A stretch of DNA of 24,587 nucleotides from Fimbriimonadaceae bacterium (GTDB lineage Bacteria > Armatimonadota > Fimbriimonadia > Fimbriimonadales > Fimbriimonadaceae). The stretch covers positions 1 through 24,587 of the forward strand of contig JANWJY010000131.1 in the NCBI GenBank assembly GCA_025451715.1. Reading direction: 5' to 3'. Of the stretch, positions 1 to 7,118 are shown piece after piece. The translations under genes were made by a program, and so were the position numbers. The notes beneath the pieces were generated by a model that saw nothing but the letters and a program-made list of their open reading frames with translations, was not told where the DNA came from and did not search any database. Position 1 is the first letter of the stretch. The number at the start of each line of letters is the position of its first letter.

Positions 1-419
1 GAGAGAAACGATCCTACGACCAAGATGAGGAGAAGCAGTGCCTTCTGCCAGAACGAGCCGAGGGGAGTCAAGGCGTCGAGCGAGTCTCGAAATGACAGAA
101 GCGAAGATTGCACGGCGGACACCGCTGCTGAATTCTCATCACCGACGAGACCCAGGTTGAGGACGAACACGAGGGCGAGCAAAGTGGCGAGGCCGACGCA
201 GAAGGCTGCGAGGGGCAGATGCATCGCGTCGGCCAGTTTCCAACGCAGTAAGTTGTGCTCGTGCGGCATTGCACTACCCAGCTTCTTGCGAACTATGAGC
301 AAGGCGACGCCACAGGCGACGAACCAAACCGACGCCTCTTGTTGCCACGTGAAATACACGAAAGGGACAGCGAGTAGGGTGAGCCACCACGACGCTTTCT
401 TTGCCCGGCCGTTTTGCAT
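1..419 (-). CDS. Membrane protein of unknown function, 3' end beyond the window
   Basis: An open reading frame on the minus strand starts at ATG 419 and stays open to the left edge, giving about 139 residues without a stop. An in-frame TGA lies four codons upstream of the ATG, so no longer N-terminus is possible, and a purine-rich GAGGCAGG precedes the start. The product has hydrophobic stretches near residues 11-24 (LTLLAVPFVYF), 31-44 and 70-92 (LAAFCVGLATLLALVFVLN), and another begins at the edge (LLLLILVVGSFL), so it is probably a multi-pass membrane protein. I do not recognise a family. The gene is co-directional with the frameshifted membrane gene upstream, across a gap of about 80 nt. 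No function is proposed. Confidence 0.6.
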   Translation of the reverse strand, partial: MQNGRAKKASWWLTLLAVPFVYFTWQQEASVWFVACGVALLIVRKKLGSAMPHEHNLLRWKLADAMHLPLAAFCVGLATLLALVFVLNLGLVGDENSAAVSAVQSSLLSFRDSLDALTPLGSFWQKALLLLILVVGSFL

Positions 420-490
420 GAACCTGCCTCAGGGACGAGATCGCCCGGAGTGTACGGGTACGGTGCAAGTGCGCGCAAGTGCGGCTCGGT

Positions 491-510
491 GCAAAGTTCC
501 TAAACTTTGC
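491..510 (-). repeat. Perfect 8-bp inverted repeat over the stop of the DUF2238-like gene
   Basis: GCAAAGTT and AACTTTGC flank a 4-nt loop and overlap the TAG stop at 500-502. It could act as a weak transcript-end hairpin, but no T-run follows in the minus direction. Confidence 0.35.
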
Positions 511-930
511 GTGGCACACAGGAGGCAACGACCAAGGCCACTACAATTACCAGGAGTGCGCCGGCCGCGCCATAGGCGAAGTCTCGTACCGTCTCCCGAC
601 CGTCGTGTTGCATCGACGTGCCAAGCACTCGGTCCGCGGCGAACTCCGCGACTTCCCATATGGCAGCGACCGCTAACGCGACTACGAGTGCGAACATCTG
701 CCGCGAGGATGCCGGGATTCGGCTCGCGAGCGAAGGCACGATCAACATCGTGCGCAGCGCGAAGAACGCCACGCCGCGCCGCCTGCGGCGTGGAACACGT
801 AGTCATATGTGTCCGCGAAGCCTGAGCCGACGGAGAGCAGGAACGCGACGGCGACGGCAATCGGCGCCCAGCCTGGATCCAACATGAGCCGAAAGATCAT
901 ACGTACGTTCTGCAAGCCCTTGGTGCTCAT
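500..930 (-). pseudogene. DUF2238/YjdF-like membrane protein, frameshifted
   Basis: Two minus-strand frames together make one plausible protein of about 143 residues. The first frame (ATG 930) reads to YDYVFHAAGGAA and then loses sense. The second frame resumes near 772 with AFFALRTMLIVPSL and runs to the TAG at 500-502. The combined protein has the DUF2238 pattern: a YDxxxH segment after a first membrane helix, then IWEVAEFAADRVLG, a Q-x-D-G-x-x-T segment and DFAYGAAGALL ahead of a last helix. The family is integral inner-membrane and of unknown function. The break lies in a GC-only alternating run near 770-790, where losing one base would explain it. That could be a real mutation or a sequencing error. 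No -10 box at 6-nt spacing is seen. A hairpin (491-510) overlaps the stop codon. Confidence 0.55.
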
Positions 931-962
931 GTAGCCGACACCCCATCTGATCCTGCGGCTCC

Positions 963-1559
963 TTAGGTCTTGAACTTGAAGGGTTTGCCCTTGAGCGTCT
1001 CGAGCTTCGTCTTCTGGTCGGCGGTCAGGATCTCGAGCATCTTGTCTCCCAGCTCGATATGCCGCTTTTTCATGGCCTTCATGGCTGACGCAGTTCGCAT
1101 CTCGCCCATCAACTTGATGAGCTCCAATGTCGCATCGGACTTGGCGGTTGCTGCCTTCTCCCTTTGTTCATCGGTGAGGGCGAGCGCGGCGGCGACTTTC
1201 GGATCGGTAAGCGCATAGCCGCTGTTCGCTTGGATAAACAGCTCTTCTAGCCGGGAGCGCTGAGGCTCAGTGAAGATCGGTTCAAAATCGATGTCCATGC
1301 TGCCCATCGGGTCAGAGAGGTCGATCTGTCTGGTTCCGGCTTCGATCTCCTTTTGCGCAGTCTTGACCGCCTCCTGGATCTTCTTGTCCTGGTCTTTGGT
1401 GACCTTGAGCTCCTTCTTAGCGTCGGGCATCATGGAAATCATGAGTCGGCTCGTGGCGCCGGTCATCGATCGCTGTGCCGGGCAGGCAGCAGCAACGAGG
1501 AGCAGGAGTGCGGGAGCGATGAACCGTGCCATGACCCATTTTAGCCGTTGCAGCACCAT
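963..1559 (-). CDS. Secreted or lipoprotein-like helical protein with Spy/CpxP-like repeats
   Basis: The 198-residue product begins with a signal peptide: charged residues, then APALLLLVAAAC with a candidate lipobox Cys at residue 26. The mature part is helical and highly charged. It contains LTDEQREKAATAK and LTADQKTKLETLKG, which resemble the LTxxQ segments of the Spy/CpxP periplasmic family. I chose ATG 1559 because its A is shared with the TGA stop of the upstream DUF1905 gene (TGATG), which points to translational coupling. A GTG at 1562 and an ATG at 1532 are alternatives. The likely site of action is the cell envelope. Membership of the Spy-like family rests on motif resemblance only. 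The two genes form a minus-strand transcription unit. Confidence 0.65.
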   Translation of the reverse strand: MVLQRLKWVMARFIAPALLLLVAAACPAQRSMTGATSRLMISMMPDAKKELKVTKDQDKKIQEAVKTAQKEIEAGTRQIDLSDPMGSMDIDFEPIFTEPQRSRLEELFIQANSGYALTDPKVAAALALTDEQREKAATAKSDATLELIKLMGEMRTASAMKAMKKRHIELGDKMLEILTADQKTKLETLKGKPFKFKT

Positions 1560-1846
1560 CACTCGGCGACATCGAGGCGAGTTTTCACGCTGTCGCCTTC
1601 CTCAAGTTTTTCCGCCTTCCGGACGCTCGCTTTGAGAGGCACGATATAGAGGCCGTCCTTGGGCCAGAGAGCAGTCTTATACTCGGTCTTGCCGATGCGC
1701 ACAGTGACCGGGATCATCCCCCAGCCGTAGGTCACCAGCTTCTCCATCGCCTTGATCTTTCGCGCGTGCTTTTCTGGCACGGTGACGAAGTAGAACGGGG
1801 CTGGTCCGCGCCAGTACCAGATCTTGCCGGTGATTTCGATGGTCAC
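1559..1846 (-). CDS. DUF1905 domain protein
   Basis: This 95-residue protein matches the DUF1905 pattern over its whole length. It opens with GKIWYWRGPAPFYFVTVP, followed by a YGWGMIPVTVRIG core, a KTALWPKDGLYIVPLK strand pair and a closing basic/acidic KLEEGDSVKTRLDV. The family is small, soluble and of unknown biochemical function. It is often found next to stress or DinB-like genes. The start is GTG (1844-1846). It is favoured because a TAAACT box (1853-1858) precedes it by exactly 6 nt, the spacing shared by other starts in this window. Its stop overlaps the start of the secreted helical protein, so the two are probably co-transcribed. Confidence 0.85.
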   Translation of the reverse strand: MTIEITGKIWYWRGPAPFYFVTVPEKHARKIKAMEKLVTYGWGMIPVTVRIGKTEYKTALWPKDGLYIVPLKASVRKAEKLEEGDSVKTRLDVAE

Positions 1847-1852
1847 TGGTTG

Positions 1853-1858
1853 AGTTTA
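1853..1858 (-). promoter_or_regulatory. -10 box (TAAACT) of a probable leaderless transcript
   Basis: On the minus strand TAAACT is followed by CAACCA and then the GTG start of the DUF1905 gene. The 6-nt spacing leaves no room for a Shine-Dalgarno site. Confidence 0.5.
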
Positions 1859-1866
1859 GCGAGTCC

Positions 1867-2421
1867 TCACGGTTGTGGCAGCACTGATCTGCGGCTCACC
1901 CAGTCCGTATCGATTCCGCGGGCCATGAGGAGCTCGGAGAGCTGGCCGACATGGCCCTGGAGGTGGCGCAGCGTCAGGAGCTCATGCGAGAGTTTGGGGA
2001 AGTCTTTGTACCAGCGAATGCCAGACTCCGCGCTGTCGAGGCCGAGTCCGTCGATCGTCGGATCGAGAATGCCGTCCACGAACGCGATGTAGTCGAGCAA
2101 CTCCTGCTTCGATGAGGGCTCGGCGTTCTCCGGGAACTCGTACGGCTCGATGTCCCAGGGCTTTTGCCACATCCCCTCGTAATAGCCCTTCCGGCGGCCG
2201 GGCCAGGGTTGGAACGCGTCTTCGTTCTGGCCGAGGTAGAGGTGGGTGAAGTAGACGGTATGGAACGCGATGCGCCAGAAACTTCGAATACAAAACCTGT
2301 CACCGTCGTCATCGCGGCGCGATGGGGAAGTCCAAAGGTCATCAGGGCACTTCTCGACACATTCCGCGAGCATGGCTAGGCCCGCGTGGTACTGCTCTTT
2401 TAGGGCGGCACGGACGTCCAT
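1867..2421 (-). CDS. DinB family protein
   Basis: This 184-residue protein has the four-helix DinB/YfiT layout. A first metal-ligand His lies in AFHTVYFTHLYLG (His54), and a C-terminal HxxxH pair lies in RHLQGHVGQLSELL (His153, His157). DinB-fold proteins bind a divalent metal through this His triad. Many are uncharacterised, while some act as thiol transferases (bacillithiol- or mycothiol-dependent). The substrate cannot be told from sequence. The gene is divergent from a second DinB gene with only 39 nt between start codons. A TAGAAT box sits 6 nt before ATG 2421. Aromatic and charged residues dominate the middle (PWPGRRKGYYEGMWQKPW). Confidence 0.85.
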   Translation of the reverse strand: MDVRAALKEQYHAGLAMLAECVEKCPDDLWTSPSRRDDDGDRFCIRSFWRIAFHTVYFTHLYLGQNEDAFQPWPGRRKGYYEGMWQKPWDIEPYEFPENAEPSSKQELLDYIAFVDGILDPTIDGLGLDSAESGIRWYKDFPKLSHELLTLRHLQGHVGQLSELLMARGIDTDWVSRRSVLPQP

Positions 2422-2427
2422 GCAGGG

Positions 2428-2433
2428 ATTCTA
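2428..2433 (-). promoter_or_regulatory. -10 box (TAGAAT) of a probable leaderless transcript
   Basis: On the minus strand TAGAAT is followed by CCCTGC and then ATG 2421. The 39-nt divergent region must hold promoters for both flanking DinB genes, which is tight unless leaders are absent. Confidence 0.55.
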
Positions 2434-2448
2434 TCCTCCGCGCTGGTA

Positions 2449-2454
2449 TACAGT
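2449..2454 (+). promoter_or_regulatory. -10 box (TACAGT) of a probable leaderless transcript
   Basis: TACAGT is followed by CGAGTC and then ATG 2461. It lies inside an AT-rich TATACAGT and shares the 6-nt spacing seen at other starts. Confidence 0.45.
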
Positions 2455-2460
2455 CGAGTC

Positions 2461-2967
2461 ATGGACGTCACAGAAGCCCTGCTCGAATCGTGGGACCGTC
2501 AGTGCAAGATCGTAGAGGCAGTCGCCTCGAAGGTTGACGAGTCGAACAGGCACGTGAAGCCATCGGAGGACGGATGGCCGCTCGACAAGCAGCTCGCGCA
2601 CATGCACAACGTGCGGAAGTTCTTCTTGTCGCAGGTCGCGCCTGATCGCGCGGCGGGCCTTGGGACAGTGTATGCAGATGAAGAAGGGACGCCGATCGCG
2701 GACCTGGATGCAATCAAGAGCCACTTGAAGGGAAGCGGCGTAGCCGTGCGAGAGGCCGTGCGCGAGGGCATCGCGAAAGGTTGCGGTCCAATGAAGAGCG
2801 AACACGTGACATACGACAACCCTGTTCTGCTCATGCAGCACATGGTATGGCACGACGGCTGGCACGTGGGGTTGATCTTCCTTGGTCTTCGCTTGAACGG
2901 ACAGGAGCCGCCCGAGGAATGGGAAGAGCCAAACGTCTGGGGCCAGTGGCGCACCGAGAGTTGGTAA
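2461..2967 (+). CDS. DinB family protein
   Basis: This 168-residue protein has the DinB fold pattern. The N-terminal helix is followed by the GWPLDKQLAHMHNVRKFF segment (His47/His49), and the C-terminal metal-binding helix MVWHDGWHVGLI carries His131 and His135 as HxxxH. The spacing and length are normal for the family. The first codons and stop are clear. The start ATG 2461 is supported by a TACAGT box 6 nt upstream and leaves no room for a Shine-Dalgarno site. It is the first of three plus-strand DinB genes. Its stop lies 86 nt before the next likely start. Function is probably metal-dependent, but the substrate is unknown. Confidence 0.85.
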   Translation: MDVTEALLESWDRQCKIVEAVASKVDESNRHVKPSEDGWPLDKQLAHMHNVRKFFLSQVAPDRAAGLGTVYADEEGTPIADLDAIKSHLKGSGVAVREAVREGIAKGCGPMKSEHVTYDNPVLLMQHMVWHDGWHVGLIFLGLRLNGQEPPEEWEEPNVWGQWRTESW

Positions 2968-3053
2968 CAACACAAAGGGGCGGTTGCGGATGGAGGTCAG
3001 AGATTAAGCCGGACATCGAGCGACTACAAAGCGAGCTGGAGGTGTTCGAAGTC

Positions 3054-3545
3054 ATGACCGCGGGCTTCGTCGGGAGCATCGTGCGTGCGGCACACCAGGT
3101 CCCGGACGACAAGTGGAACTGGAGCTTCTCAGAGGGCACTCCCACTCCACGGGAGGTTTGCGAGCACACCTTCTTGTGGCTTTGGTGCGACCGACAGCAG
3201 GTGACAGTGTTTGATAGGAGCCTACACCGTCCGACGCCCGAGCTTCCGTCCGCCCGCGTACCAATGATCCGAGTCTTAGAAGTGGAAGGAGAGGAGTGGC
3301 GGCGTCTGGTCAGGTCGCTGACCACCGCACAGCTTCTCGATGAGCGCGAATCGTGGGACGGCGAGTTTCGGAACATTCGGGCGTTCCTGTTCCACATCGG
3401 GCAGCACGTGATCTACAAAGCAGGGCAGATGTGGATGCTCTGCTACGGGCTGGGACTTGACGGAACTGGGCCGTACGCCGCTCCGCACCCAAACGAAATC
3501 TATCTGTTCCCCGACGTATCGCCTTGGCCAGCTCCACGACCGTAA
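3054..3545 (+). CDS. DinB family protein
   Basis: With ATG 3054 this is a 163-residue protein, close to its neighbours in length. It shows DinB features: VPDDKWNWSFSEGTPTPREV, followed by a first His in CEHTFLWLW (His38), and FLFHIGQHVIYKAGQ near the C-terminus with His114 and His118 (HxxxH). The start is chosen because GGAGGTG (3038-3044) lies 9 nt upstream and the N-terminus then matches normal DinB length. The frame is open further upstream to 2781, across the end of the previous DinB gene. A TTG at 2961 would add 31 residues (IERLQSELEVFEV at the join) and cannot be excluded. Cotranscription with the upstream DinB gene is likely. Confidence 0.75.
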   Translation: MTAGFVGSIVRAAHQVPDDKWNWSFSEGTPTPREVCEHTFLWLWCDRQQVTVFDRSLHRPTPELPSARVPMIRVLEVEGEEWRRLVRSLTTAQLLDERESWDGEFRNIRAFLFHIGQHVIYKAGQMWMLCYGLGLDGTGPYAAPHPNEIYLFPDVSPWPAPRP

Positions 3546-3576
3546 CGCAAGCTGAGCCAGAATAGGACTCTCAACC

Positions 3577-4107
3577 ATGCTAAACGACGCTTCTCCGTTG
3601 CCCGGATACCAAGACCCCTACGGCCTTCTCTGCGCGATTCTGCAGGACGGCACGAACGAGTGGCGGTTGGAGATGGACCAAGACCTTCCTGCGGAGGCAA
3701 TGGTCTGGCAGGCGTATCCAGGTGGGCACTCGATCGGGGGCTGCATCCTGCACAACATTGGCGTCGAAGTGTTCTGGCTCGAGAACTACGTGCTTGGCAG
3801 AGAGTTCGACCCCGAGGAAAAGGCGCTCTTCCAGTGGGACGAGACCGACGTAGATACGTGGAAGTGGGCCGTTCCTCCTCACAAGCCGCTGTCTTGGTAT
3901 TTCGCGCTGCAGGACCGCGTCAGGGCAAGGGTCTTGGAATCTATCAAGCAGTGGCCCGAGCCCGACAAGGAGATCGAGGGCTGGGGCAAGTCGCGCACGC
4001 CGCGATGGGTGTTCGGCCACGTGATCCAGCACGAGTCGTATCACGGCGGGCAGGCGGTGCTGTTGAACCGACTGTGGCAACTCAGAGGATCAAGCGATCA
4101 AGACTGA
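3577..4107 (+). CDS. DinB family protein
   Basis: This 176-residue protein is the fourth DinB-like protein in the cluster. It has a first metal-ligand candidate in GGHSIGGCILHNIGVEVFWLE (His51 or His59) and a C-terminal VIQHESYHGGQAVLL helix with His152 and His156 as HxxxH. It is divergent in sequence from the other three, so these are old paralogs rather than recent tandem copies. The start ATG 3577 has AGGA nine nt upstream. It follows the third DinB gene by 31 nt and precedes a GNAT gene by 19 nt, so a plus-strand operon is likely. The biochemical role is unknown. Confidence 0.83.
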   Translation: MLNDASPLPGYQDPYGLLCAILQDGTNEWRLEMDQDLPAEAMVWQAYPGGHSIGGCILHNIGVEVFWLENYVLGREFDPEEKALFQWDETDVDTWKWAVPPHKPLSWYFALQDRVRARVLESIKQWPEPDKEIEGWGKSRTPRWVFGHVIQHESYHGGQAVLLNRLWQLRGSSDQD

Positions 4108-4114
4108 CATGAAC

Positions 4115-4120
4115 TAGACT
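4115..4120 (+). promoter_or_regulatory. -10 box (TAGACT) of a probable leaderless transcript
   Basis: TAGACT is followed by CTCTCC and then ATG 4127 of the GNAT gene, at the common 6-nt spacing. It suggests the GNAT gene has its own promoter within the short gap after the DinB gene. Confidence 0.45.
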
Positions 4121-4126
4121 CTCTCC

Positions 4127-4597
4127 ATGATCATCCGCCCAGCCAAAGTCGGTGAGCACATGGCGTTGACGGAACTGGCGTTGCGGTCGGTGCAACAGGG
4201 CTGGGGGTACTCCGAGGAGTTCATGGCGTGGGAGCCGGAGGCGATCACTGTCTCGCCGGCGCACATAACGGACGCGGTCACGCGCGTGCTGGAGTCTAAT
4301 GGGCGAATGCTCGGTTTCTACGTTCTAACGGGCAGGCCGCCGGAGATTGAGATGTCCCGTCTGATGATCGAGCCGGACGCGATCTGGCTTGGGAACGGGC
4401 GACGGCTGTGGGATCACGCAGTCGCAACAGCTCGATCGCTCGGCGCTCGTCTGATTACGCTTGACGCCGACCCCAATGCCGAGCCGTTCTACCAACGCAT
4501 GGGAGCAGAGACAGTCGGTGAGCACGAGTGGGAGCCGCCGATGATGCCGGGCTGGCGCGTTAAGAAGATGCGCTACTTGATCCCGACCAATGGCTAG
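4127..4597 (+). CDS. GNAT family N-acetyltransferase
   Basis: This 156-residue protein has the GNAT layout. It opens with MIIRPAKVGEHMALTELALRS (strand 1 and helix 1). Strand 4 ends in EMSRLMIEPDAIWLG. The acetyl-CoA pyrophosphate loop is GNGRRLWDHAVATAR in place of the usual RxxGxG/A. The strand-5 and helix-4 region is LITLDADPNAEPFYQRMGA, a very common GNAT ending. The fold is known to transfer an acetyl group from acetyl-CoA to an amine, but the acceptor is not predictable. A pronounced C-terminal WEPPMMPGWRVKKMRYLI follows. The start is supported by a TAGACT box 6 nt upstream. It closes the DinB gene cluster. Confidence 0.88.
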   Translation: MIIRPAKVGEHMALTELALRSVQQGWGYSEEFMAWEPEAITVSPAHITDAVTRVLESNGRMLGFYVLTGRPPEIEMSRLMIEPDAIWLGNGRRLWDHAVATARSLGARLITLDADPNAEPFYQRMGAETVGEHEWEPPMMPGWRVKKMRYLIPTNG

Positions 4598-4711
4598 CCA
4601 AGGTGCGCCCCGTTCATTTAGCCTTGAGTACCGACCACAACTGGTAAGTCGTGCATGGCACGTCGCGCCGCGAAGCACGCGCGCCTGACGTCTTAAGACC
4701 TGAGGCACAAC

Positions 4712-5701
4712 ATGACTTCGACGATTCGACTTCGCCTGACAGCGCGGGCCCTCATCGCTGGCGCAGTGGCGACATTGTGCGGAAGCGCTTCCGCCCAGCT
4801 CTACTTTTCGGACCTCTTCAACCCGGACTTCGAGACGGGCCACATCAATCGGGTGAACACGAACGGCACGGGCTTTCAAGAGCTCCTCAGTACAGGCGGA
4901 GGCATCCGCGGGCTCGGCGTAGATATTGGAGCGGGAAAGATGTACTGGGCCGACGTGAACAACCTCGTCATCCGCCGGGCTGACCTCGACGGCAACGGCC
5001 AAGAGGACCTCATCAACCTGCCAGGCGGTGAGGAGCCCGCCTTTCCATCGGCTCTCGCTTTGCACAACGGGAAGCTCTATTGGGGCGACCAGACCTTGGG
5101 AACGATGAACCGTGCGAACCTCGACGGGTCAGACGCCGAAGTGCTCTTTGCAACCCCGTTCCATCGTGGCCTTACCATCGACCAGGTCAACGGCAAGATG
5201 TACTGGAGCACGTCGATCAGCGACGTCAAAGGCGAGATCTGGCGCGCTAACCTCGACGGTACTGGCCGCGAATTGGTGGTGTCGAGCCTTGACGCGCAGT
5301 TTAAGCCCAATAAGATCGCCCTCAATGTCGCAGGTGGAAAGATCTACTGGACAGACTACGTCGTCGACATCGTGCGTCGATCAAACCTGGACGGCTCGGG
5401 CATCGAGACCCTTTACACGCCACCGTTCAACCGCAATCCGCAGGGGATTACTCTCGACCTGCAAGCAGGCGTCGTGTACTGGGGGCAAGACATTGAGATC
5501 GATGGGCACACCGGCAAGATCATGGCGATGAACCTTGACGGCTCGAACGCCCACGACTTCCTTGGAGGGTTCGGCCACATCAACGAGATCGTGTATGCGG
5601 TGCCGGAGCCTGCTACGTCAATCGCCCTTGCTGCTGGAATGCTCGGGTTGTTGTGCCGTCGGGCTCGCCGTCGCAAGCCGCAGTCTGCTGTTGGGAACTA
5701 G
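4712..5701 (+). CDS. YWTD beta-propeller protein with PEP-CTERM-like sorting signal
   Basis: This 329-residue secreted protein has a signal peptide (residues 1-29, cleaved near GSASAQ) and then about six YWTD-type blades. Each blade carries an N-[IL]-D-G-[ST] turn and an xxYWxD strand: KMYWADVNN, KLYWGDQT, KMYWSTS, KIYWTDYV, VVYWGQD. LDLR-class YWTD repeats fold as six-bladed propellers. The C-terminus has VPEPATSIALAAGML followed by a hydrophobic segment and RRARRRK, the form of a PEP-CTERM signal processed by an exosortase. A surface-exposed or extracellular role is inferred. A TGAGG sequence precedes ATG 4712 at usable distance. A hairpin terminator (5753-5777) follows the gene. Confidence 0.85.
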   Translation: MTSTIRLRLTARALIAGAVATLCGSASAQLYFSDLFNPDFETGHINRVNTNGTGFQELLSTGGGIRGLGVDIGAGKMYWADVNNLVIRRADLDGNGQEDLINLPGGEEPAFPSALALHNGKLYWGDQTLGTMNRANLDGSDAEVLFATPFHRGLTIDQVNGKMYWSTSISDVKGEIWRANLDGTGRELVVSSLDAQFKPNKIALNVAGGKIYWTDYVVDIVRRSNLDGSGIETLYTPPFNRNPQGITLDLQAGVVYWGQDIEIDGHTGKIMAMNLDGSNAHDFLGGFGHINEIVYAVPEPATSIALAAGMLGLLCRRARRRKPQSAVGN

Positions 5702-5752
5702 CGGCTAGCCAACCCGTGGTCTGAGCCTTGGGCCGACGATTCCTTGAAGAAA

Positions 5753-5777
5753 TCCCAACCCGACGTTCGGGTTGGGA
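5753..5777. terminator. Bidirectional hairpin between convergent genes
   Basis: TCCCAACCCGA and TCGGGTTGGGA form a perfect 11-bp stem with a 3-nt loop (CGT). It lies between the PEP-CTERM gene (plus, ends 5701) and the DUF3494 gene (minus, ends 5806). The minus-strand side is followed by TTTCTTC, a modest T-run. Confidence 0.75.
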
Positions 5778-5805
5778 AAGAGGATTTGCTCGTAAGCGTG
5801 AGTGG

Positions 5806-6597
5806 TTACGGAGCGGGGGTTGCTACTGTGTTCTGGTCGAGGTTGACTGCGGTCTGGGCGAGCAGCCGACCGTTCACGAGCGCCTGGTTGCCCAAGTTGA
5901 TCGCGTTCTGTGCCAGCACGACGCCTTCAAACGTCGAGTTCGCACCGAGTGTCACGGAAGTTCCAGCGACTTGCCAGAAGATGTTCTTGGCCCTTGCACC
6001 GCCAGAGAGGAACACGCTCGTCGCTGCCGCCGTCGTGAGGACTCCGTCGATCTGGAAGATCCAGACGTCGTTCGGTCCACCGGAGATGGTGACGTTAGTG
6101 CCGAAGGGAAGCGTCACTCCTGTGCCCCACTTGTAGAGTCCCGGGGCGAGGGTGAGCCCGCCGATGTTGCCGGCGCCTAGGTCGAGAAAGTCGGGGAGCA
6201 GGCGCGTCGCAGCGTCCGTGTAGGCAGTGCCCATATCGTTCGAAGCTGTCGTGACGTTCGTCGGTGTGGGTGGCGCATAGTCGAATGCGTATACGTTTCC
6301 GGTCACCTGCGTAGAAGTGGAGAACGCACCGTTAAGAGGAAGCACGAGCGCAAATCCGGTAATCGCGGTCGAGGTGACACCGGGCCCTGCACCCATGTGT
6401 CCCGTGATGTCCGCGGGAACGGTCGCGTTGTCGATGCCTGTATTGGCAAAGATTGCGTAGTTGCCCGCCAGTCCGAGACTGACGCGCTCCGGCCCTGCAC
6501 CATCCGCTGCTCCCCCGCCAAAGCCGCCGCAAGCAGAGAGCACAAAGGAAAGTAGGACCGTAAGGCACAAGAAGAAGCCATATCTGTAGATTCTCAT
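5806..6597 (-). CDS. DUF3494 (ice-binding-like) lipoprotein
   Basis: This 263-residue protein has a lipoprotein signal peptide. Residues 4-20 are hydrophobic and a LSAC lipobox places the lipidated Cys at residue 23, followed by GGFGGGAADG. The mature part is a DUF3494 domain starting near LGLAGNYAIFANTGIDN. It includes ITGHMGAGPGVTSTAITGF, TRLLPDFLDLGAGNIGGLTLAPGLYKWGTGV and WIFQIDGVLTTAAATSVFLSGGA, and ends in ILAQTAVNL-like strands. The family is a beta-helix first known as an ice-binding protein. Most members in mesophiles are thought to be surface adhesins or envelope proteins. The gene is convergent with the PEP-CTERM gene across a bidirectional hairpin. Its own upstream region has an inverted repeat at 6650-6669. 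Confidence 0.88.
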   Translation of the reverse strand: MRIYRYGFFLCLTVLLSFVLSACGGFGGGAADGAGPERVSLGLAGNYAIFANTGIDNATVPADITGHMGAGPGVTSTAITGFALVLPLNGAFSTSTQVTGNVYAFDYAPPTPTNVTTASNDMGTAYTDAATRLLPDFLDLGAGNIGGLTLAPGLYKWGTGVTLPFGTNVTISGGPNDVWIFQIDGVLTTAAATSVFLSGGARAKNIFWQVAGTSVTLGANSTFEGVVLAQNAINLGNQALVNGRLLAQTAVNLDQNTVATPAP

Positions 6598-6649
6598 CTT
6601 GGGTCTAGGCTACAAGCTCAATGGGCCTGCAACAAGTCGGCTCTATGCC

Positions 6650-6669
6650 TGTCAGCGAGTTAGCTGACA
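6650..6669. repeat. Perfect 7-bp inverted repeat upstream of the DUF3494 gene
   Basis: TGTCAGC and GCTGACA flank GAGTTA. The repeat lies 53 nt upstream of the DUF3494 start and 97 nt beyond the stop of the small coiled-coil gene. It could be an operator or a transcript-end hairpin; no T-run follows. Confidence 0.35.
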
Positions 6670-6720
6670 ACATTCATACAGCAAGAGGTTCGAGGTTCTC
6701 GGAAGACTTCTATTGTGACT

Positions 6721-6739
6721 GCCCTGCCGAATGGCGGGG
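6721..6739 (-). terminator. Weak hairpin after the small membrane gene
   Basis: On the minus strand CCCCGCC and GGCAGGG can pair with one G-U, across ATTC. It lies 27 nt after the TGA side of the small coiled-coil gene. No T-run follows, so this is only a candidate. Confidence 0.3.
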
Positions 6740-6765
6740 AAGCGAATGGAATCCGGATCACACGA

Positions 6766-7017
6766 TCAGGTGATGCGACGACCGAGTTCGCGCTGGTCGT
6801 CGTCTCTGAGCACACGCTCTTGGTTTGCGGCCCTTAGCTCCCGGAGTTCGCGCTCGAGCATCTCCAGCCTTTGGAGCGTCTCGTTGCTCGCCTTGCCGTG
6901 GATCAACTCCGCCATCGCGCGCTGATGCCGCAAGAAGAGCATGGAGAGCGGAACAATTACGACGAGCCCAAAGAACGCGAACGCAGCGACCAGTTGCGCA
7001 ATCTTTTCAGGATCCAT
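6766..7017 (-). CDS. Small membrane-anchored coiled-coil protein
   Basis: This is an 83-residue protein with one membrane segment near residues 7-28 (LVAAFAFFGLVVIVPLSML). A charged amphipathic helix follows, RLEMLERELRELRAAN, which is a typical coiled coil, and the C-terminus is very basic and acidic (RDDDQRELGRR). The topology resembles small stress or phage-shock-like membrane proteins (PspB-like), but the sequence is not diagnostic. The start ATG 7017 has no clear Shine-Dalgarno site. The gene lies alone between the DUF3494 gene downstream and the NHL gene upstream, with a hairpin at 7067-7095 just before it, so it likely has its own promoter. Function is unknown. Confidence 0.6.
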   Translation of the reverse strand: MDPEKIAQLVAAFAFFGLVVIVPLSMLFLRHQRAMAELIHGKASNETLQRLEMLERELRELRAANQERVLRDDDQRELGRRIT

Positions 7018-7066
7018 AGTTATGGGACGGATTCGCGCCCGGCCCCGTTGCGATGGCGACCGGATC

Positions 7067-7095
7067 GCAGGGACAACCTCAAAGGTTGTCCCTGC
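7067..7095 (-). terminator. Hairpin terminator of the NHL-propeller gene
   Basis: GCAGGGACAACCT and AGGTTGTCCCTGC form a perfect 13-bp stem with loop CAA. It starts 24 nt past the stop of the NHL gene. There is no T-run on the minus side, so it may act as an intrinsic hairpin without a U-tract or as an RNA 3'-end stabiliser. Confidence 0.65.
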
Positions 7096-7118
7096 TCCGA
7101 ATCGGTCACTCTCGACGC

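Noticed and set aside
25..825. Long plus-strand open frame (266 codons)
   Set aside because: It lies antisense to two membrane-protein genes, has an Arg/Ser/Cys-rich composition with no fold pattern, and has no start signal.
2990..3007. Short ATG ORF (MEVRD) upstream of the third DinB gene
   Set aside because: It ends after five codons. It could mark a frameshift in the DinB start region, but a good Shine-Dalgarno site at ATG 3054 explains the gene without one.
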